Shown in pieces: positions 1 to 8,323 of a stretch of DNA of 64,000 bases. The first letter of the stretch is position 1; each line of letters starts with the position of its first letter. A program made the position numbers and the translations under genes. The notes below the pieces were generated by a model. That model ran no database searches and was not told where the DNA came from. It worked only from the letters and a program-made list of their open reading frames with translations. Source of the DNA: Eisenbergiella porci (lineage in GTDB: Bacteria; Bacillota; Clostridia; Lachnospirales; Lachnospiraceae). The DNA lies in NCBI RefSeq assembly GCF_009696275.1, contig NZ_VUMI01000005.1, forward strand, positions 1-64,000, read 5' to 3'.

Positions 1-11
1 CGCTGTTGGTA

Positions 12-41
12 TTGAACGAAGGTAAGTAAATAAAGTATAAT
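12..41 (+). promoter_or_regulatory. Candidate sigma-A promoter
   Basis: TTGAAC at 12-17 and a perfect TATAAT at 36-41 are separated by 18 bp. Transcription would begin near position 48, at the left arm of the hairpin annotated next. No ORF lies between here and the DivIVA-domain gene at 211, so this is the natural candidate promoter for that gene or for a short attenuated transcript. Only sequence match supports it. Confidence 0.45.
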
Positions 42-47
42 GTCCAT

Positions 48-123
48 GAGCATTGGCTCCTTTCGTATAAGGTTGTTTTGGCGAGTGACATTATACCATA
101 AAAGGGAGGTCAATGCTCTTTTT
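48..123 (+). terminator. Hairpin with T-run, possible attenuator
   Basis: GAGCATTG (48-55) pairs with CAATGCTC (111-118), extended by partial pairing of CTCC/TTT with AAA/GGGAG, and is followed by five Ts. A second inverted repeat, TATAATGTC (36-44) with GACATTATA (87-95), interleaves with it. The hairpin could terminate a transcript entering from the left, or attenuate one started at 12-41. It might also be the tail of an insertion element lying left of the window, which cannot be decided here. Confidence 0.4.
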
Positions 124-164
124 ATTGTAAACTCCCATAAAATCAAGGTTTAACAATAAAAAAC

Positions 165-186
165 GGTAGTGAAACTTGACACTACC
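165..186. promoter_or_regulatory. Inverted repeat ahead of DivIVA-domain gene
   Basis: GGTAGTG (165-171) and CACTACC (180-186) form a perfect 7-bp dyad with an 8-nt spacer, ending 10 bp before the ribosome site of the gene at 211. It could be an operator or a leader hairpin. No protein partner is evident. Confidence 0.3.
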
Positions 187-210
187 CCTGCAGAGAGGGA
201 GGAATGGGAA

Positions 211-1095
211 ATGGCGAATAAAGACATTTTCCGGACCACAGTGTTCGGCGGATATCAGAAGGAAGATGTGATGGACTACGTCCGTTCCCTTGAAAATGAG
301 AAGGAAACGGTAAAGATTCTCGCCAGTAAAGAAAATGCAGGCATAAAAGCAAAGCTTGAACAGGAAAAGAAAGCAAATGGGGAGCTGAAAAATGCCCTTC
401 TTTCCTGCAAAGAACAGCTGGGCCGGCTGGAAGCGGAATGCAGAAGACTCAGGAATTCAGTCCGGGACGGAGAGACAAAGCTTCGCCGGCTTCAGGAAAT
501 CCAGCGTCAGACTGAACGGCTGAAAAAAAGCAATCATGAGCTTATGGAGCGCTGCCGCAGGCTTGAGGCGGATCACAGGATTGTAAAGGGAAATGGCGAA
601 GCAAGGAAAAGCGGATTGAATGGAGTGCTGGAAAAGCTGGTGCCCGCTGCCCGTGCGGCAAGACAGGAAAGAAAGGCCGGAATCCCTTTTTCACCGGAGG
701 CTTCAGCGCCGGAGCCAATGCCCGAATTAAGCGCCGGCTTTATGGGAATGGAAGAATCTGCATCTATGGAAGAACCGGTTCCCGCACCGTCTAACATTGA
801 AGAAACGACTGCCCGGACATTCCCGGAAGCCGAAGCTTTGGACACTTTGGAAAGCAAATCTTTGGATACACAGCTTTCAAAGGAGGAACCGGCCGTCATA
901 ACAGAGGAACCAGAGCCGGGATATCCGGAGGAAGATGACATGGAATCCGCGCAGGAGCTATACCGCAGGCATGCGGAAAATGTGAACCGTTCGATTATTA
1001 CCGCCCAGGAACGGATTGCCCGGCTGCTGGAAGAGCTTCAGCTGGATACAGCCTCAGACGAAAAAACCCCCGGGCAGACAGCACCTGAGCAATAA
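211..1095 (+). CDS. DivIVA-domain coiled-coil protein
   Basis: The start is taken at ATG 211, which has GGGAGG six bases upstream; an in-frame GTG at 169 has no ribosome site. The N-terminus carries the FGGYQKEDV signature of the DivIVA/GpsB membrane-binding domain (about residues 8-25). It is followed by a long Lys/Glu/Arg-rich coiled coil (about 24-130), a Pro/Glu/Ala-rich acidic linker (about 150-245) and a short C-terminal helix. DivIVA-family proteins oligomerise at curved membrane and recruit division, cell-wall or chromosome-segregation factors at septum or poles. The acidic linker is longer than in classical DivIVA, so this is a family member rather than an obvious DivIVA orthologue. 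The small ORF at 1101 follows within a few bases. Confidence 0.8.
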   Translation: MANKDIFRTTVFGGYQKEDVMDYVRSLENEKETVKILASKENAGIKAKLEQEKKANGELKNALLSCKEQLGRLEAECRRLRNSVRDGETKLRRLQEIQRQTERLKKSNHELMERCRRLEADHRIVKGNGEARKSGLNGVLEKLVPAARAARQERKAGIPFSPEASAPEPMPELSAGFMGMEESASMEEPVPAPSNIEETTARTFPEAEALDTLESKSLDTQLSKEEPAVITEEPEPGYPEEDDMESAQELYRRHAENVNRSIITAQERIARLLEELQLDTASDEKTPGQTAPEQ

Positions 1096-1100
1096 AGCCG

Positions 1101-1268
1101 GTGGTATCAACCTACAACACAGACTATGTGCTGACAAAAGAGGAAAGCTTTGAAAGGGCCATGGCGCTTCTTGCCCGGCACGGCTATACGGTATTGCCAG
1201 ATAATCCATCGCACAGCACAGATGACAACAGCTTACGAAACGCCGAAAGAGAAGGAGTAGCTGAATGA
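1101..1268 (+). CDS. Small coupled ORF, 55 aa, unknown
   Basis: A GTG-initiated frame of 55 codons starts six bases after the stop of the DivIVA-domain gene. It ends in an ATGA overlap with the DinB-family start at 1265, an arrangement typical of translational coupling. No convincing ribosome site precedes the GTG, so the frame might begin at an internal codon or be a remnant. The segment around FERAMALLARHGYTVL resembles the closing helix-strand of an ACT-type ligand-binding domain. That resemblance is weak and no function is assigned. Confidence 0.4.
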   Translation: MVSTYNTDYVLTKEESFERAMALLARHGYTVLPDNPSHSTDDNSLRNAEREGVAE

Positions 1269-1960
1269 AATACTTTGGGGAAGGTCTCAGTGAAAAACAT
1301 AAGGAACTCAGCAGAATCATACGCAGGCCGTCCATGCTGGAGCAGGCGGCGCAGCTGTTCCTGGAAATACATGCGTCCCTGCATTTATCCCGGATTTCCG
1401 GGACACAGCCCAATGAAGTGGATGCCCTTCTGAGTGATCTTACGGACAGCGAATATGCGGTAATGCCTTCGGGCAGGGATGAAACTATTGCCTGGGTACT
1501 CTGGCATATTGCCCGAATAGAGGATCTCACTATGGGAATCCTTGCCGCAAAGGGTAACCAGCTGTTTAATGAGGAATGGCAGAAACGGCTGAATGTCTCC
1601 ATTACCGATACAGGAAATGCATTGACAGACGATGAAATCATGCTTCTCAGCAAAAATATAAATACTGCGGAGCTTATCAGCTACCGGAACGCAGTGGGAG
1701 AGCGTACAAGAAAGATAGTTCGGGAACTGGACAGCGAAGCTTTGAAACGGAAGGTTTCCTGTGAGGATATTGCCAGGATACGGCAGGAAGGCGGCGTCAC
1801 ACAGCAGGAGGAATCCGCCTGGCTCCTTGATTTCTGGGGGAAAAAGGATGTGGCCGGCTTATTGCTGATGCCGCCCACACGGCATGTCATGCTTCACCTG
1901 AATGACTGCTGCAGATGGAAACAGGAAATCCGGACAAAGAAAAAATTTTTCAGAAGCTGA
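1265..1960 (+). CDS. DinB-superfamily protein
   Basis: A 231-residue, mostly helical protein. It shows the features of the DinB/YfiT four-helix fold: a histidine in WHIARIED (about residue 80) and an RHxMLHLND motif near the C-terminus, together the usual three-histidine divalent-metal site. Family members include thiol S-transferases (bacillithiol and mycothiol) and many uncharacterised proteins, so the substrate is unknown. The start overlaps the preceding small ORF by ATGA, pointing to one transcript. A strong hairpin terminator follows at 2046. The family is well supported, the specific activity is not. Confidence 0.75.
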   Translation: MKYFGEGLSEKHKELSRIIRRPSMLEQAAQLFLEIHASLHLSRISGTQPNEVDALLSDLTDSEYAVMPSGRDETIAWVLWHIARIEDLTMGILAAKGNQLFNEEWQKRLNVSITDTGNALTDDEIMLLSKNINTAELISYRNAVGERTRKIVRELDSEALKRKVSCEDIARIRQEGGVTQQEESAWLLDFWGKKDVAGLLLMPPTRHVMLHLNDCCRWKQEIRTKKKFFRS

Positions 1961-2045
1961 AAATTTTTACCTGGGAAGTTATATATGTATATGATAAATC
2001 TTATATGCTGATACTGATGTGCGGCACTTTTTGGCACCAGCAGAC

Positions 2046-2096
2046 AGCGGCGGCGGATCGGAACGGCAGCATTCCGGTTCGCCGCCGCTGTTTTTT
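2046..2096 (+). terminator. Rho-independent terminator
   Basis: AGCGGCGGCG (2046-2055) pairs perfectly with CGCCGCCGCT (2080-2089), with further partial pairing inside, and is followed by GTTTTTT. It closes the DivIVA-DinB transcription unit. Confidence 0.85.
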
Positions 2097-2505
2097 ATCT
2101 GTCATCTGTCATCCCGCTTAAATTCTGAAGCAACCTATCTTCATGAAATTCTTTTAATACCACCGCAATAACTACATAAAAATTGTAGCAAATATGTGTT
2201 GCGCATATAATTTGTATAAAATAAATAAATACTATGGAAAATACAGCAACGTAAATATATAATAAATACATAAATAAACAGATCAGACTATTAAGATAGG
2301 CCTATCGCATAGTCAAAATGATTATTTTACACAAACAATAAGCAGAATTGATAGTCAATTTAAAAATTACATTCAGGGATTGACAACGCGGAAAAGGAAC
2401 AGTATTGATACAGTAATACTGCATTAATAAAATAAAAGCTGTTAATTACCGTATTTGTCACCTGCCGGAACTGTAAAACAAATTTCGAGATAGGAGGAAA
2501 TGGTT
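2097..2505 (+). promoter_or_regulatory. AT-rich control region of sugar ABC operon
   Basis: About 400 bp with no gene. It holds several strong dyads. One is GATAGGCCTATC (2295-2306), a perfect palindrome nested in GACTAT/ATAGTC arms (2286-2314). Another is AATTGA-TAG-TCAATT (2346-2360). A third is AGTATT-N8-AATACT (2401-2420). A TTGACA at 2380-2385 stands 17 bp from a poor -10 (TATTGA, 2403-2408), overlapping the third dyad. A good -35 with a poor -10 and flanking palindromes suggests a regulated promoter for the importer operon. Confidence 0.5.
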
Positions 2506-3888
2506 ATGAAGAGACTGGGCGCTGTATTATTATCAGCAGCTATGGTTCTGTCGCTTACGGCATGCGGAGGAAATACGACAACTGCTCCGGCTGCTTCGGA
2601 ACCCGCCAAGGAACCTGCCAAAGAGGCTGCTTCCGAAGCAGGGAACGATGAGGCTGCCCCCGCTGCAAGCGCGTCTGCAGAAGGGACAGACATCAGCGGA
2701 AGTACACTGGAGGTAGCGGTTACCTATACAGGTGATCAGGCAACCACTTTCCAGGGACTGGTTAAAAAGTTCGAAGAAGAATATGGATGTACTGTGAATA
2801 TCGCGGAATACGGCACAGATTACGAAAACACCTTAAAGACACGTATGGCGGCTAATGAGCTTCCCGACGTATTCCAGACACACGGATGGTCAATCCTCCG
2901 TTATAAAGAGTATCTGATGGATCTGAAGGATCAGCCCTGGGTTTCCGACTATGATGATTCCGCACTGGGCGTTATCCAGGACGACGACGGCGCAATCTAT
3001 GTTCTGATGATTTCTGAACTGATTAACGGAACACTGGTTAACACCGACGTATGTGATGCTGCAGGCGTTGCTCCGTATACAATCCATACATGGGATGATT
3101 TCACAGCGGCATGTGAAAAGATCAAAGCCTCCGGAACCACTCCCATCTGCGTATTATCTAATCCCGGACTGCTGGCGAACTTTGCAGGAACCTTTGTAAG
3201 CTACGACGGCGAAATGTTCCAGGATTCCGCAGCAATGCTTGACGGCTCCTATGACTGGCAGCATTACAAAGAATCCCTGATTAAATACATGTCCGGCTGG
3301 ATTGAATCAGGCTATTACTTCGATGATATCCTTACACTGGTTGATACCGACCTGACCGAGCGTTTTGCAGCCGGCAAGGGCGCCTTCTGCCTCGGCAACG
3401 ACCCTTCCGTAATGCTTACCTGCCTTACCCTGAATCCTGACGCCAACTTTATTTTCCTTCCTTCCTTTGCATCCAAAGAAGGCGGAAAAGAGCATGTGGG
3501 CATCGGCGAAGGCGATACCTTCGGTATCTGGAAAGACACTAAGAATGCTGATGCGGCAAAAGTTTTCTTAGAGTACATGGCTCGCCCTGAAGTGGCAAAA
3601 GAAATGAATGCCGCAACCGGTAAAATCAGCTGTCTGAAATCCACCATGGCTATTGACGACGGCTACGGCCTGAAGGTATTCCAGGATATGAAGGAAAAAT
3701 GCGCTGACTGCGATATCTTCTATGAAAACCTTTGGGACAGACAGTATATGCCTTCCGGAATGTGGCCGATATTCGGAAATGCAAGCAATATGCTTTTCGA
3801 TAACCACAGTGAAAAAGGACAGGATGAAGTGATTGAATATCTGCTTGAGAACTACCAGGATTTATATGAAGCAGCTAAAGAGGGCTGA
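2506..3888 (+). CDS. Sugar ABC transporter substrate-binding lipoprotein
   Basis: Extracellular solute-binding protein of family 1 (CUT1 importers). ATG 2506 is preferred over ATG 2500 because the TAGGAGGA site leaves a proper seven-base gap only to 2506. A lipoprotein signal peptide ends in the lipobox LTAC with the acylated Cys at residue 20. An Ala/Pro/Glu-rich tether (about 24-65) leads into the two-lobed binding domain, for a total of 460 residues. It would capture a mono- or oligosaccharide outside the membrane and deliver it to the two permeases that follow. No ATPase is encoded nearby, which is common for CUT1 systems that share an MsmX-type ATPase. The sugar cannot be read from sequence; the neighbouring GH43, GH172 and isomerase genes suggest a pentose or deoxyhexose glycan. 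Confidence 0.9.
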   Translation: MKRLGAVLLSAAMVLSLTACGGNTTTAPAASEPAKEPAKEAASEAGNDEAAPAASASAEGTDISGSTLEVAVTYTGDQATTFQGLVKKFEEEYGCTVNIAEYGTDYENTLKTRMAANELPDVFQTHGWSILRYKEYLMDLKDQPWVSDYDDSALGVIQDDDGAIYVLMISELINGTLVNTDVCDAAGVAPYTIHTWDDFTAACEKIKASGTTPICVLSNPGLLANFAGTFVSYDGEMFQDSAAMLDGSYDWQHYKESLIKYMSGWIESGYYFDDILTLVDTDLTERFAAGKGAFCLGNDPSVMLTCLTLNPDANFIFLPSFASKEGGKEHVGIGEGDTFGIWKDTKNADAAKVFLEYMARPEVAKEMNAATGKISCLKSTMAIDDGYGLKVFQDMKEKCADCDIFYENLWDRQYMPSGMWPIFGNASNMLFDNHSEKGQDEVIEYLLENYQDLYEAAKEG

Positions 3889-3912
3889 TATAACTGATTA
3901 AACTAAAACGAT

Positions 3913-3937
3913 GGTGGGGTGGCAATGCCATCTCACC
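3913..3937 (+). promoter_or_regulatory. Intercistronic stem-loop
   Basis: GGTGGGGTGGC (3913-3923) pairs with GCCATCTCACC (3927-3937) through a three-base loop, with two G-U pairs and no following T-run. Such hairpins between a binding protein and its permeases commonly stabilise the upstream mRNA and so raise binding-protein expression. That role is inference here. Confidence 0.55.
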
Positions 3938-3962
3938 AGTTTTAATATAAGGGGGTCATACT

Positions 3963-4832
3963 TTGAAGAAAAGAAAATGGATATATCTTTCCCTGACTAT
4001 TCCGGCATTGGCTCTGATGATACTGTTCATAGCGGCGCCGCTTGTTAATGCGGTCAGAATCTCTTTTTTTAAATGGAATGGATATTCCCAGAACATGCGC
4101 TGGTATGGTCTGAAAAATTTTGTAAATCTTTTTACGGATAATCTGTTCTGGCGCGCGACGCTGAATACAATGATCTACGGCTTTGGTTCCACCTTTTTCC
4201 AGAATGTGTGCGGCCTTGCTGCGGCGCTGTTCCTGAATAACAAATTCAAAGGCAGGAACGGGGTCAGGGTAATTCTGTATATGCCTATCATGATTTCCGC
4301 GTTCATCATGGGCCAGATCCTTTACTACTTTGTACAGGCGGAGGGCGGTGTTTTCAATGAGCTTTTGGGAATCATCGGAATCTCCCCCATATATTGGATG
4401 AAAACCGGCCTCTCCTCAACGCTGATGATTATGCTTGCCAACTCCTGGCAGTACATGGGGCTTTGTATGATTATCTATCTGGCAGGACTGCAGAATATCC
4501 CTTCCATGTATAAGGAAGCCGCCAGGCTGGACGGCGCCGGCAAAATGAAGGAATTCATTTATGTGACGCTGCCTTTGCTGATTCCGTCCATTACCACAGC
4601 GGTTGTAACCAACTTAATCGGCGGTTTCAAGCTGTTTGACGCCATCGTGGCCATGTCCAACGGCGGACCGAACAGGAAGTCCATGTCCCTGTCATTCTAC
4701 ATATCCCAGCTTTATTTTAACGATGAAAAAGCAGGCTATGCATCTGCCGTGGGCATTATGACATTCTTTATCATTATGATAATCGCCCTGCCGGTAAATG
4801 CATATCTGCGCAAGAAGGAGGTTGAGTATTGA
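3963..4832 (+). CDS. Sugar ABC transporter permease (MalF/UgpA type)
   Basis: A 289-residue inner-membrane permease with six predicted transmembrane helices. Its cytoplasmic EAA loop (EAARLDGAG, about residues 180-190) docks the shared ATPase. Translation appears to start at TTG 3963, with AAGGGGG seven bases upstream. It follows the binding-protein gene in the same transcription unit and overlaps the next permease at its stop codon. Length and EAA motif match the first permease of CUT1 oligosaccharide importers. Confidence 0.9.
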   Translation: MKKRKWIYLSLTIPALALMILFIAAPLVNAVRISFFKWNGYSQNMRWYGLKNFVNLFTDNLFWRATLNTMIYGFGSTFFQNVCGLAAALFLNNKFKGRNGVRVILYMPIMISAFIMGQILYYFVQAEGGVFNELLGIIGISPIYWMKTGLSSTLMIMLANSWQYMGLCMIIYLAGLQNIPSMYKEAARLDGAGKMKEFIYVTLPLLIPSITTAVVTNLIGGFKLFDAIVAMSNGGPNRKSMSLSFYISQLYFNDEKAGYASAVGIMTFFIIMIIALPVNAYLRKKEVEY

Positions 4833-5683
4833 TGGAAGGAAAGCTGAAAAAATCCAAAGGACCAAATACCCACTCCGTATGGTGGTGCTATATTGTAGCC
4901 ATCCTGTTGATTCTGATTTATCTGCTCCCTATTTATATCATGCTGAACCTGTCCTTCAGGACGCTGCAGGATCTGGGCACCAAGCTGTCCCTGCCGGCCG
5001 CCTGGAATTTTGGAAACTATGTTGAGGTATTCAAAAGCGGTGATCTATGGCTAGGCTTTAAGAATTCCATCATTCTGGTGGTGGAAACCGTCACTCTGGA
5101 AATCGTCCTGTCCGCGCTTGCCGCCTACGGGCTTGCAAGAAGCAGCGGCAGGCTCGCGGAATCCATCCGTAATATCAACATGGGCATCATGATGATACCC
5201 AGCGTTGCCCTGCTGGTCGGCACCTACGGACTGATGGTAAAATTCCATATGACCAACACGCTTTACGGACTGGCTCTTCTGTCTGCGGCGGGAGGCATCC
5301 CCGGCACCATGTTTATGTATGTTAACTTTGTTGTTTCCATTCCCACGGCGCTGGACGAGGCTGCAGCCATTGACGGAGCCGGAGTGCTCAGGACCTTCAC
5401 GCAGATCATCATGCCCCAGCTGAAGGCGGTTACGGTTACAAGAATTATCATGTCCGCCACCGGCTGCTGGAATAACTATCTGATGCCCATGTATTTGCTG
5501 CAGGATAAATCCAAATTTACAATTATCCTGGTAATCAAATCAGCCTTCAACAGAACGAACGGCGTCGGCAATCTGCCGAAGGCCTGTGCTACCTGTGCGC
5601 TGGGCCTTCTGCCGGTCATCCTGCTGTATCTGTTCCTGCAGAAATATATTATTGAAGGACAGATTGACAGTTCTGTAAAATAG
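4832..5683 (+). CDS. Sugar ABC transporter permease (MalG/UgpE type)
   Basis: Second CUT1 permease, 283 residues and six predicted membrane helices, with EAA loop EAAAIDGAG at about residues 175-185. The start at ATG 4832 overlaps the preceding stop (TGATG), and AAGGAGG lies at 4815-4821. A TTG at 4829 is an alternative giving one more residue. It forms the heterodimeric channel with the preceding gene product. The GH43 gene follows after 49 bp, so the imported ligand is probably an oligosaccharide that GH43 trims inside the cell. Confidence 0.9.
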   Translation: MEGKLKKSKGPNTHSVWWCYIVAILLILIYLLPIYIMLNLSFRTLQDLGTKLSLPAAWNFGNYVEVFKSGDLWLGFKNSIILVVETVTLEIVLSALAAYGLARSSGRLAESIRNINMGIMMIPSVALLVGTYGLMVKFHMTNTLYGLALLSAAGGIPGTMFMYVNFVVSIPTALDEAAAIDGAGVLRTFTQIIMPQLKAVTVTRIIMSATGCWNNYLMPMYLLQDKSKFTIILVIKSAFNRTNGVGNLPKACATCALGLLPVILLYLFLQKYIIEGQIDSSVK

Positions 5684-5732
5684 CGGTTAAAATATAACCA
5701 AATATTATATAATACAGGAAGGAAGACAGACA

Positions 5733-6668
5733 ATGAAGCTTTATAAACGTAAACCAGATGACAGGGCTCCTCTCGGCCAGCCGGACCCCTATATGATCAA
5801 AGCCGGCGACGGCAGATATTATATCTACGTCACAGGGAATCCCGGCCCCCAGCTATTTTGCAGCGACAGTCTGCTTGACGGCTGGGAATACAAGGGCTGC
5901 TGCCTGGAAGCGCCGGGGCAGAAGAATTGCTGGGCGCCCTGCGTGATCGAAATTGACGGTAAATATTATATGTATTATTCAAGCATGGATGAAGACAGCG
6001 ATGATGAGCATGGCCAGACCATGAGAGTCGCGGTTGCTGACTGCCCCGGGGGACCGTTCCGGTTTGTGAAGAACCTTCTCCCTCCGTTCTCCATCGATCC
6101 CCATATGGTAGTTACCCCTTCAGGAATGTATTTATTTTACTGTGTAAACGAATACGAGGCCCAGCGTGTAGGAACGGTAGTAATGTGCGATAAAATGACA
6201 GATCCGTTTACCATGGAAGGAAAACCGGTGTGCGTCATCCGTCCCACCCTGGATGAAGAGATTTATCAGCGCGACCGTTTCAAAAAGGGAGAGCACTGGC
6301 ATACCATAGAGGGCGCTTTTTATTTCAATCAAGGGAATACGCATTATCTGATGTACTCCGGCGCCTGCCACCAGAATCCTACATATTTTATCGGCTACAG
6401 CGTGGCGCACGGGGATCCGGACGCGGATTTACGAACGCTGGACTGGAAAAAATTTCCTGACGATACCACCTACGCGCCGCTTCTTTCCAAAAATGATTTT
6501 GTGGAAGGGATGGGGCATAACAGCGTGATCTTTGATAACGGAACATGCTATATCGTGTATCACGGGCGTGATATTGGAGACATAAATCTGCCGGAGGATG
6601 CCCGGTCTGCCAGAATTGATGAAATGAAAATAGACGGAGATGTCCTGTCCGTAGAAGTTACAAGATAA
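5733..6668 (+). CDS. Glycoside hydrolase family 43
   Basis: A 311-residue single-domain enzyme of the five-bladed beta-propeller GH43 type. The three catalytic acids are visible: Asp18 in QPDPYM (general base), Asp122 in SIDPHM (pKa modulator) and Glu193 in TIEGAF (general acid). GH43 enzymes act as arabinofuranosidases, xylosidases, arabinanases or galactosidases by inversion; which applies here is not decidable. There is no signal peptide, so it works in the cytoplasm on imported oligosaccharides. It sits directly behind the importer genes with its own GGAAGGA ribosome site and ends at a shared bidirectional terminator. Confidence 0.88.
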   Translation: MKLYKRKPDDRAPLGQPDPYMIKAGDGRYYIYVTGNPGPQLFCSDSLLDGWEYKGCCLEAPGQKNCWAPCVIEIDGKYYMYYSSMDEDSDDEHGQTMRVAVADCPGGPFRFVKNLLPPFSIDPHMVVTPSGMYLFYCVNEYEAQRVGTVVMCDKMTDPFTMEGKPVCVIRPTLDEEIYQRDRFKKGEHWHTIEGAFYFNQGNTHYLMYSGACHQNPTYFIGYSVAHGDPDADLRTLDWKKFPDDTTYAPLLSKNDFVEGMGHNSVIFDNGTCYIVYHGRDIGDINLPEDARSARIDEMKIDGDVLSVEVTR

Positions 6669-6686
6669 CAGACTGGAGCGTATCTA

Positions 6687-6720
6687 AAAAGGACCGGCAG
6701 GTTTTGCCGGTCCTTTTGTT
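6687..6720. terminator. Bidirectional terminator
   Basis: AAAAGGACCGGCA (6687-6699) and TGCCGGTCCTTTT (6705-6717) form a perfect 13-bp stem with A/T tracts on both sides. It serves the GH43 operon on the plus strand and the DUF624 gene converging from the minus strand. Confidence 0.9.
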
Positions 6721-7349
6721 CACTTTGAAAGCTCTTCTAACGGATCCTCTTCCTGGTAATTGATATGTTTTTTGAAAACAGGCTCCTGCAGGTAGGAGGA
6801 GAGGAAGAAGAAACCGGCAGGCACGATAAACAGCAACGGCGGATAATAGATGGAAAGTTCAACTGCAAACAGAAACAGGCAGAGCAGCAGAAAATTTTTT
6901 ACAAGATGACCGAAAGTAAGTCTGACCAGCAGGGTAAACAGCTCCTGTCTTCTGAGGCGGAATCTTCCCATCAGCGCAAACCCGTGTATCTGAACCGTCA
7001 GGCACACAAGAATGGAAAAGAGGGAGAAAAAAACATACATACCTGCAATCATGCTGTCCGGCCTCTGCCAGCACACATAGCCGGTGACGCCGAACAGGGC
7101 GTAGAGGAACAGCAGAAGGGCGGTAAAAGGAAGCGTCTGCCTCAGGTTTTCCTTAAAGGAATCCCGGAAGGTGGCAAAGGCATATCCCCGGTTCTGCCGC
7201 AGGACACGGATTGAGGTATGGTACAGGGCGGCAGAGGCGGCCCCGATCGTGAGCACGGGCAGGCTGCATACACACCACAGCACGCTTAAGATGACCATAT
7301 CCGCCGCTTTATTCAATATTGTTACCAGAGTGCTTTCCTGATTAAACAT
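6720..7349 (-). CDS. DUF624/YesL-like membrane protein
   Basis: A 209-residue integral membrane protein with about five hydrophobic helices. The opening segment, ending in SLPVLTIGAA (about residues 20-38), is characteristic of the DUF624 (YesL) family. These small membrane proteins are repeatedly found beside CUT1 sugar importers and glycosidase genes in Firmicutes, including the yes/rhi region of Bacillus subtilis, but have no proven biochemical role. It lies 20 bp downstream of the ArsR-type regulator on the same strand, so the two are probably cotranscribed and belong to the sugar locus. Confidence 0.75.
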   Translation of the reverse strand: MFNQESTLVTILNKAADMVILSVLWCVCSLPVLTIGAASAALYHTSIRVLRQNRGYAFATFRDSFKENLRQTLPFTALLLFLYALFGVTGYVCWQRPDSMIAGMYVFFSLFSILVCLTVQIHGFALMGRFRLRRQELFTLLVRLTFGHLVKNFLLLCLFLFAVELSIYYPPLLFIVPAGFFFLSSYLQEPVFKKHINYQEEDPLEELSK

Positions 7350-7369
7350 AACGTTCCTTTCCGGGCAAA

Positions 7370-8323
7370 TCAGCCGTTTTCGTATTCTACTTTCATTACA
7401 ATGTCCTGGGCATAGTCGCCGAAATGCTTCCCGAACAGATTCATGCCCCCTACATGCTGGCTGTCACTGTCCACTTTCAGGATGAAGGAGAAGAAATAAT
7501 CATTCAGCAGCCCCAGGCTTTCAATGGTTTCATCCGATATTTTCTGATTGTCCATGTAGCAGCCGCTGTGGGTGACATAAATTTTCTTATATTCACCGAA
7601 CTGTGTGTTGGATTCACTCCACCAGCTGGGATTATAGATTCCCTTCCTTCCGCCATAATCCCCTTTGGTAAGGAAGGTTACGATTTTCTTATGGTTCAGC
7701 TCAAAGGTGATATCGGACGGCCAGTTATTGTTATAGCCGGGCGCCTCGGAGCATACCTCAAAGGAAAACTCAATCTGGGAGACTTTGTCCTGAAGCAGGG
7801 AGTAGTTGGAAAACTGGTATTCCAGAAAGCCCCTGGTAAACCACAGCAGGGAAGCATCTGTGCGATCCGGGGAATAAAAGCCATAGGGGCTGTCTTCATA
7901 ATAAAGATAGGAAACAGCGGAGGCAATGCCGCATGGCGGAGAAATTTCGCAGTTGCAGTAGTGCCCGATTGGCATATTGACAAAGGCCGGCGGCTTCCGT
8001 GTGATTTTGTTCACATGGGCAAATACATCCAGGGAAACATTGGCCGTCTTAATGCCGCACAGCTTCTGTGAGCCCCGCATTCCAGGCTTGGGCACCACCG
8101 TAATCAGATTGGCCTCTTTCAGTGTCTTGATGTGCAGGCACATGGAAGACATGGGCAGATAGAAGGCCTCCGCCAGTTCGCTGATGGTCATGGCTTTCGC
8201 CACCAGGCATTTGAGAATTTCCAGACGGGTTTCAGAAGAAAGGGCCCGGCATATCCTGGCGGTAGTTTCCGTGTCCGATAGATCCATAACGATGTCTTTT
8301 TTATTTTTGACTTCTTCGTACAT
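7370..8323 (-). CDS. ArsR-type winged-helix regulator with ligand domain
   Basis: The start is placed at the ATG at 8323, preceded by AAGGAG and a six-base gap; an upstream in-frame ATG at 8338 lacks a site. Residues about 20-85 form an ArsR/SmtB-type winged helix (ALSSETRLEILKCL, then TISELAEAFYLPMSSMCLHI). The remaining 230 residues contain several Cys, Trp and Tyr residues and resemble no metal site, so they are presumably a sugar-sensing or oligomerisation domain. Position between the importer operon and the divergent aldolase-isomerase operon makes it the likely local regulator. Effector and DNA site are unknown. Confidence 0.75.
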   Translation of the reverse strand: MYEEVKNKKDIVMDLSDTETTARICRALSSETRLEILKCLVAKAMTISELAEAFYLPMSSMCLHIKTLKEANLITVVPKPGMRGSQKLCGIKTANVSLDVFAHVNKITRKPPAFVNMPIGHYCNCEISPPCGIASAVSYLYYEDSPYGFYSPDRTDASLLWFTRGFLEYQFSNYSLLQDKVSQIEFSFEVCSEAPGYNNNWPSDITFELNHKKIVTFLTKGDYGGRKGIYNPSWWSESNTQFGEYKKIYVTHSGCYMDNQKISDETIESLGLLNDYFFSFILKVDSDSQHVGGMNLFGKHFGDYAQDIVMKVEYENG

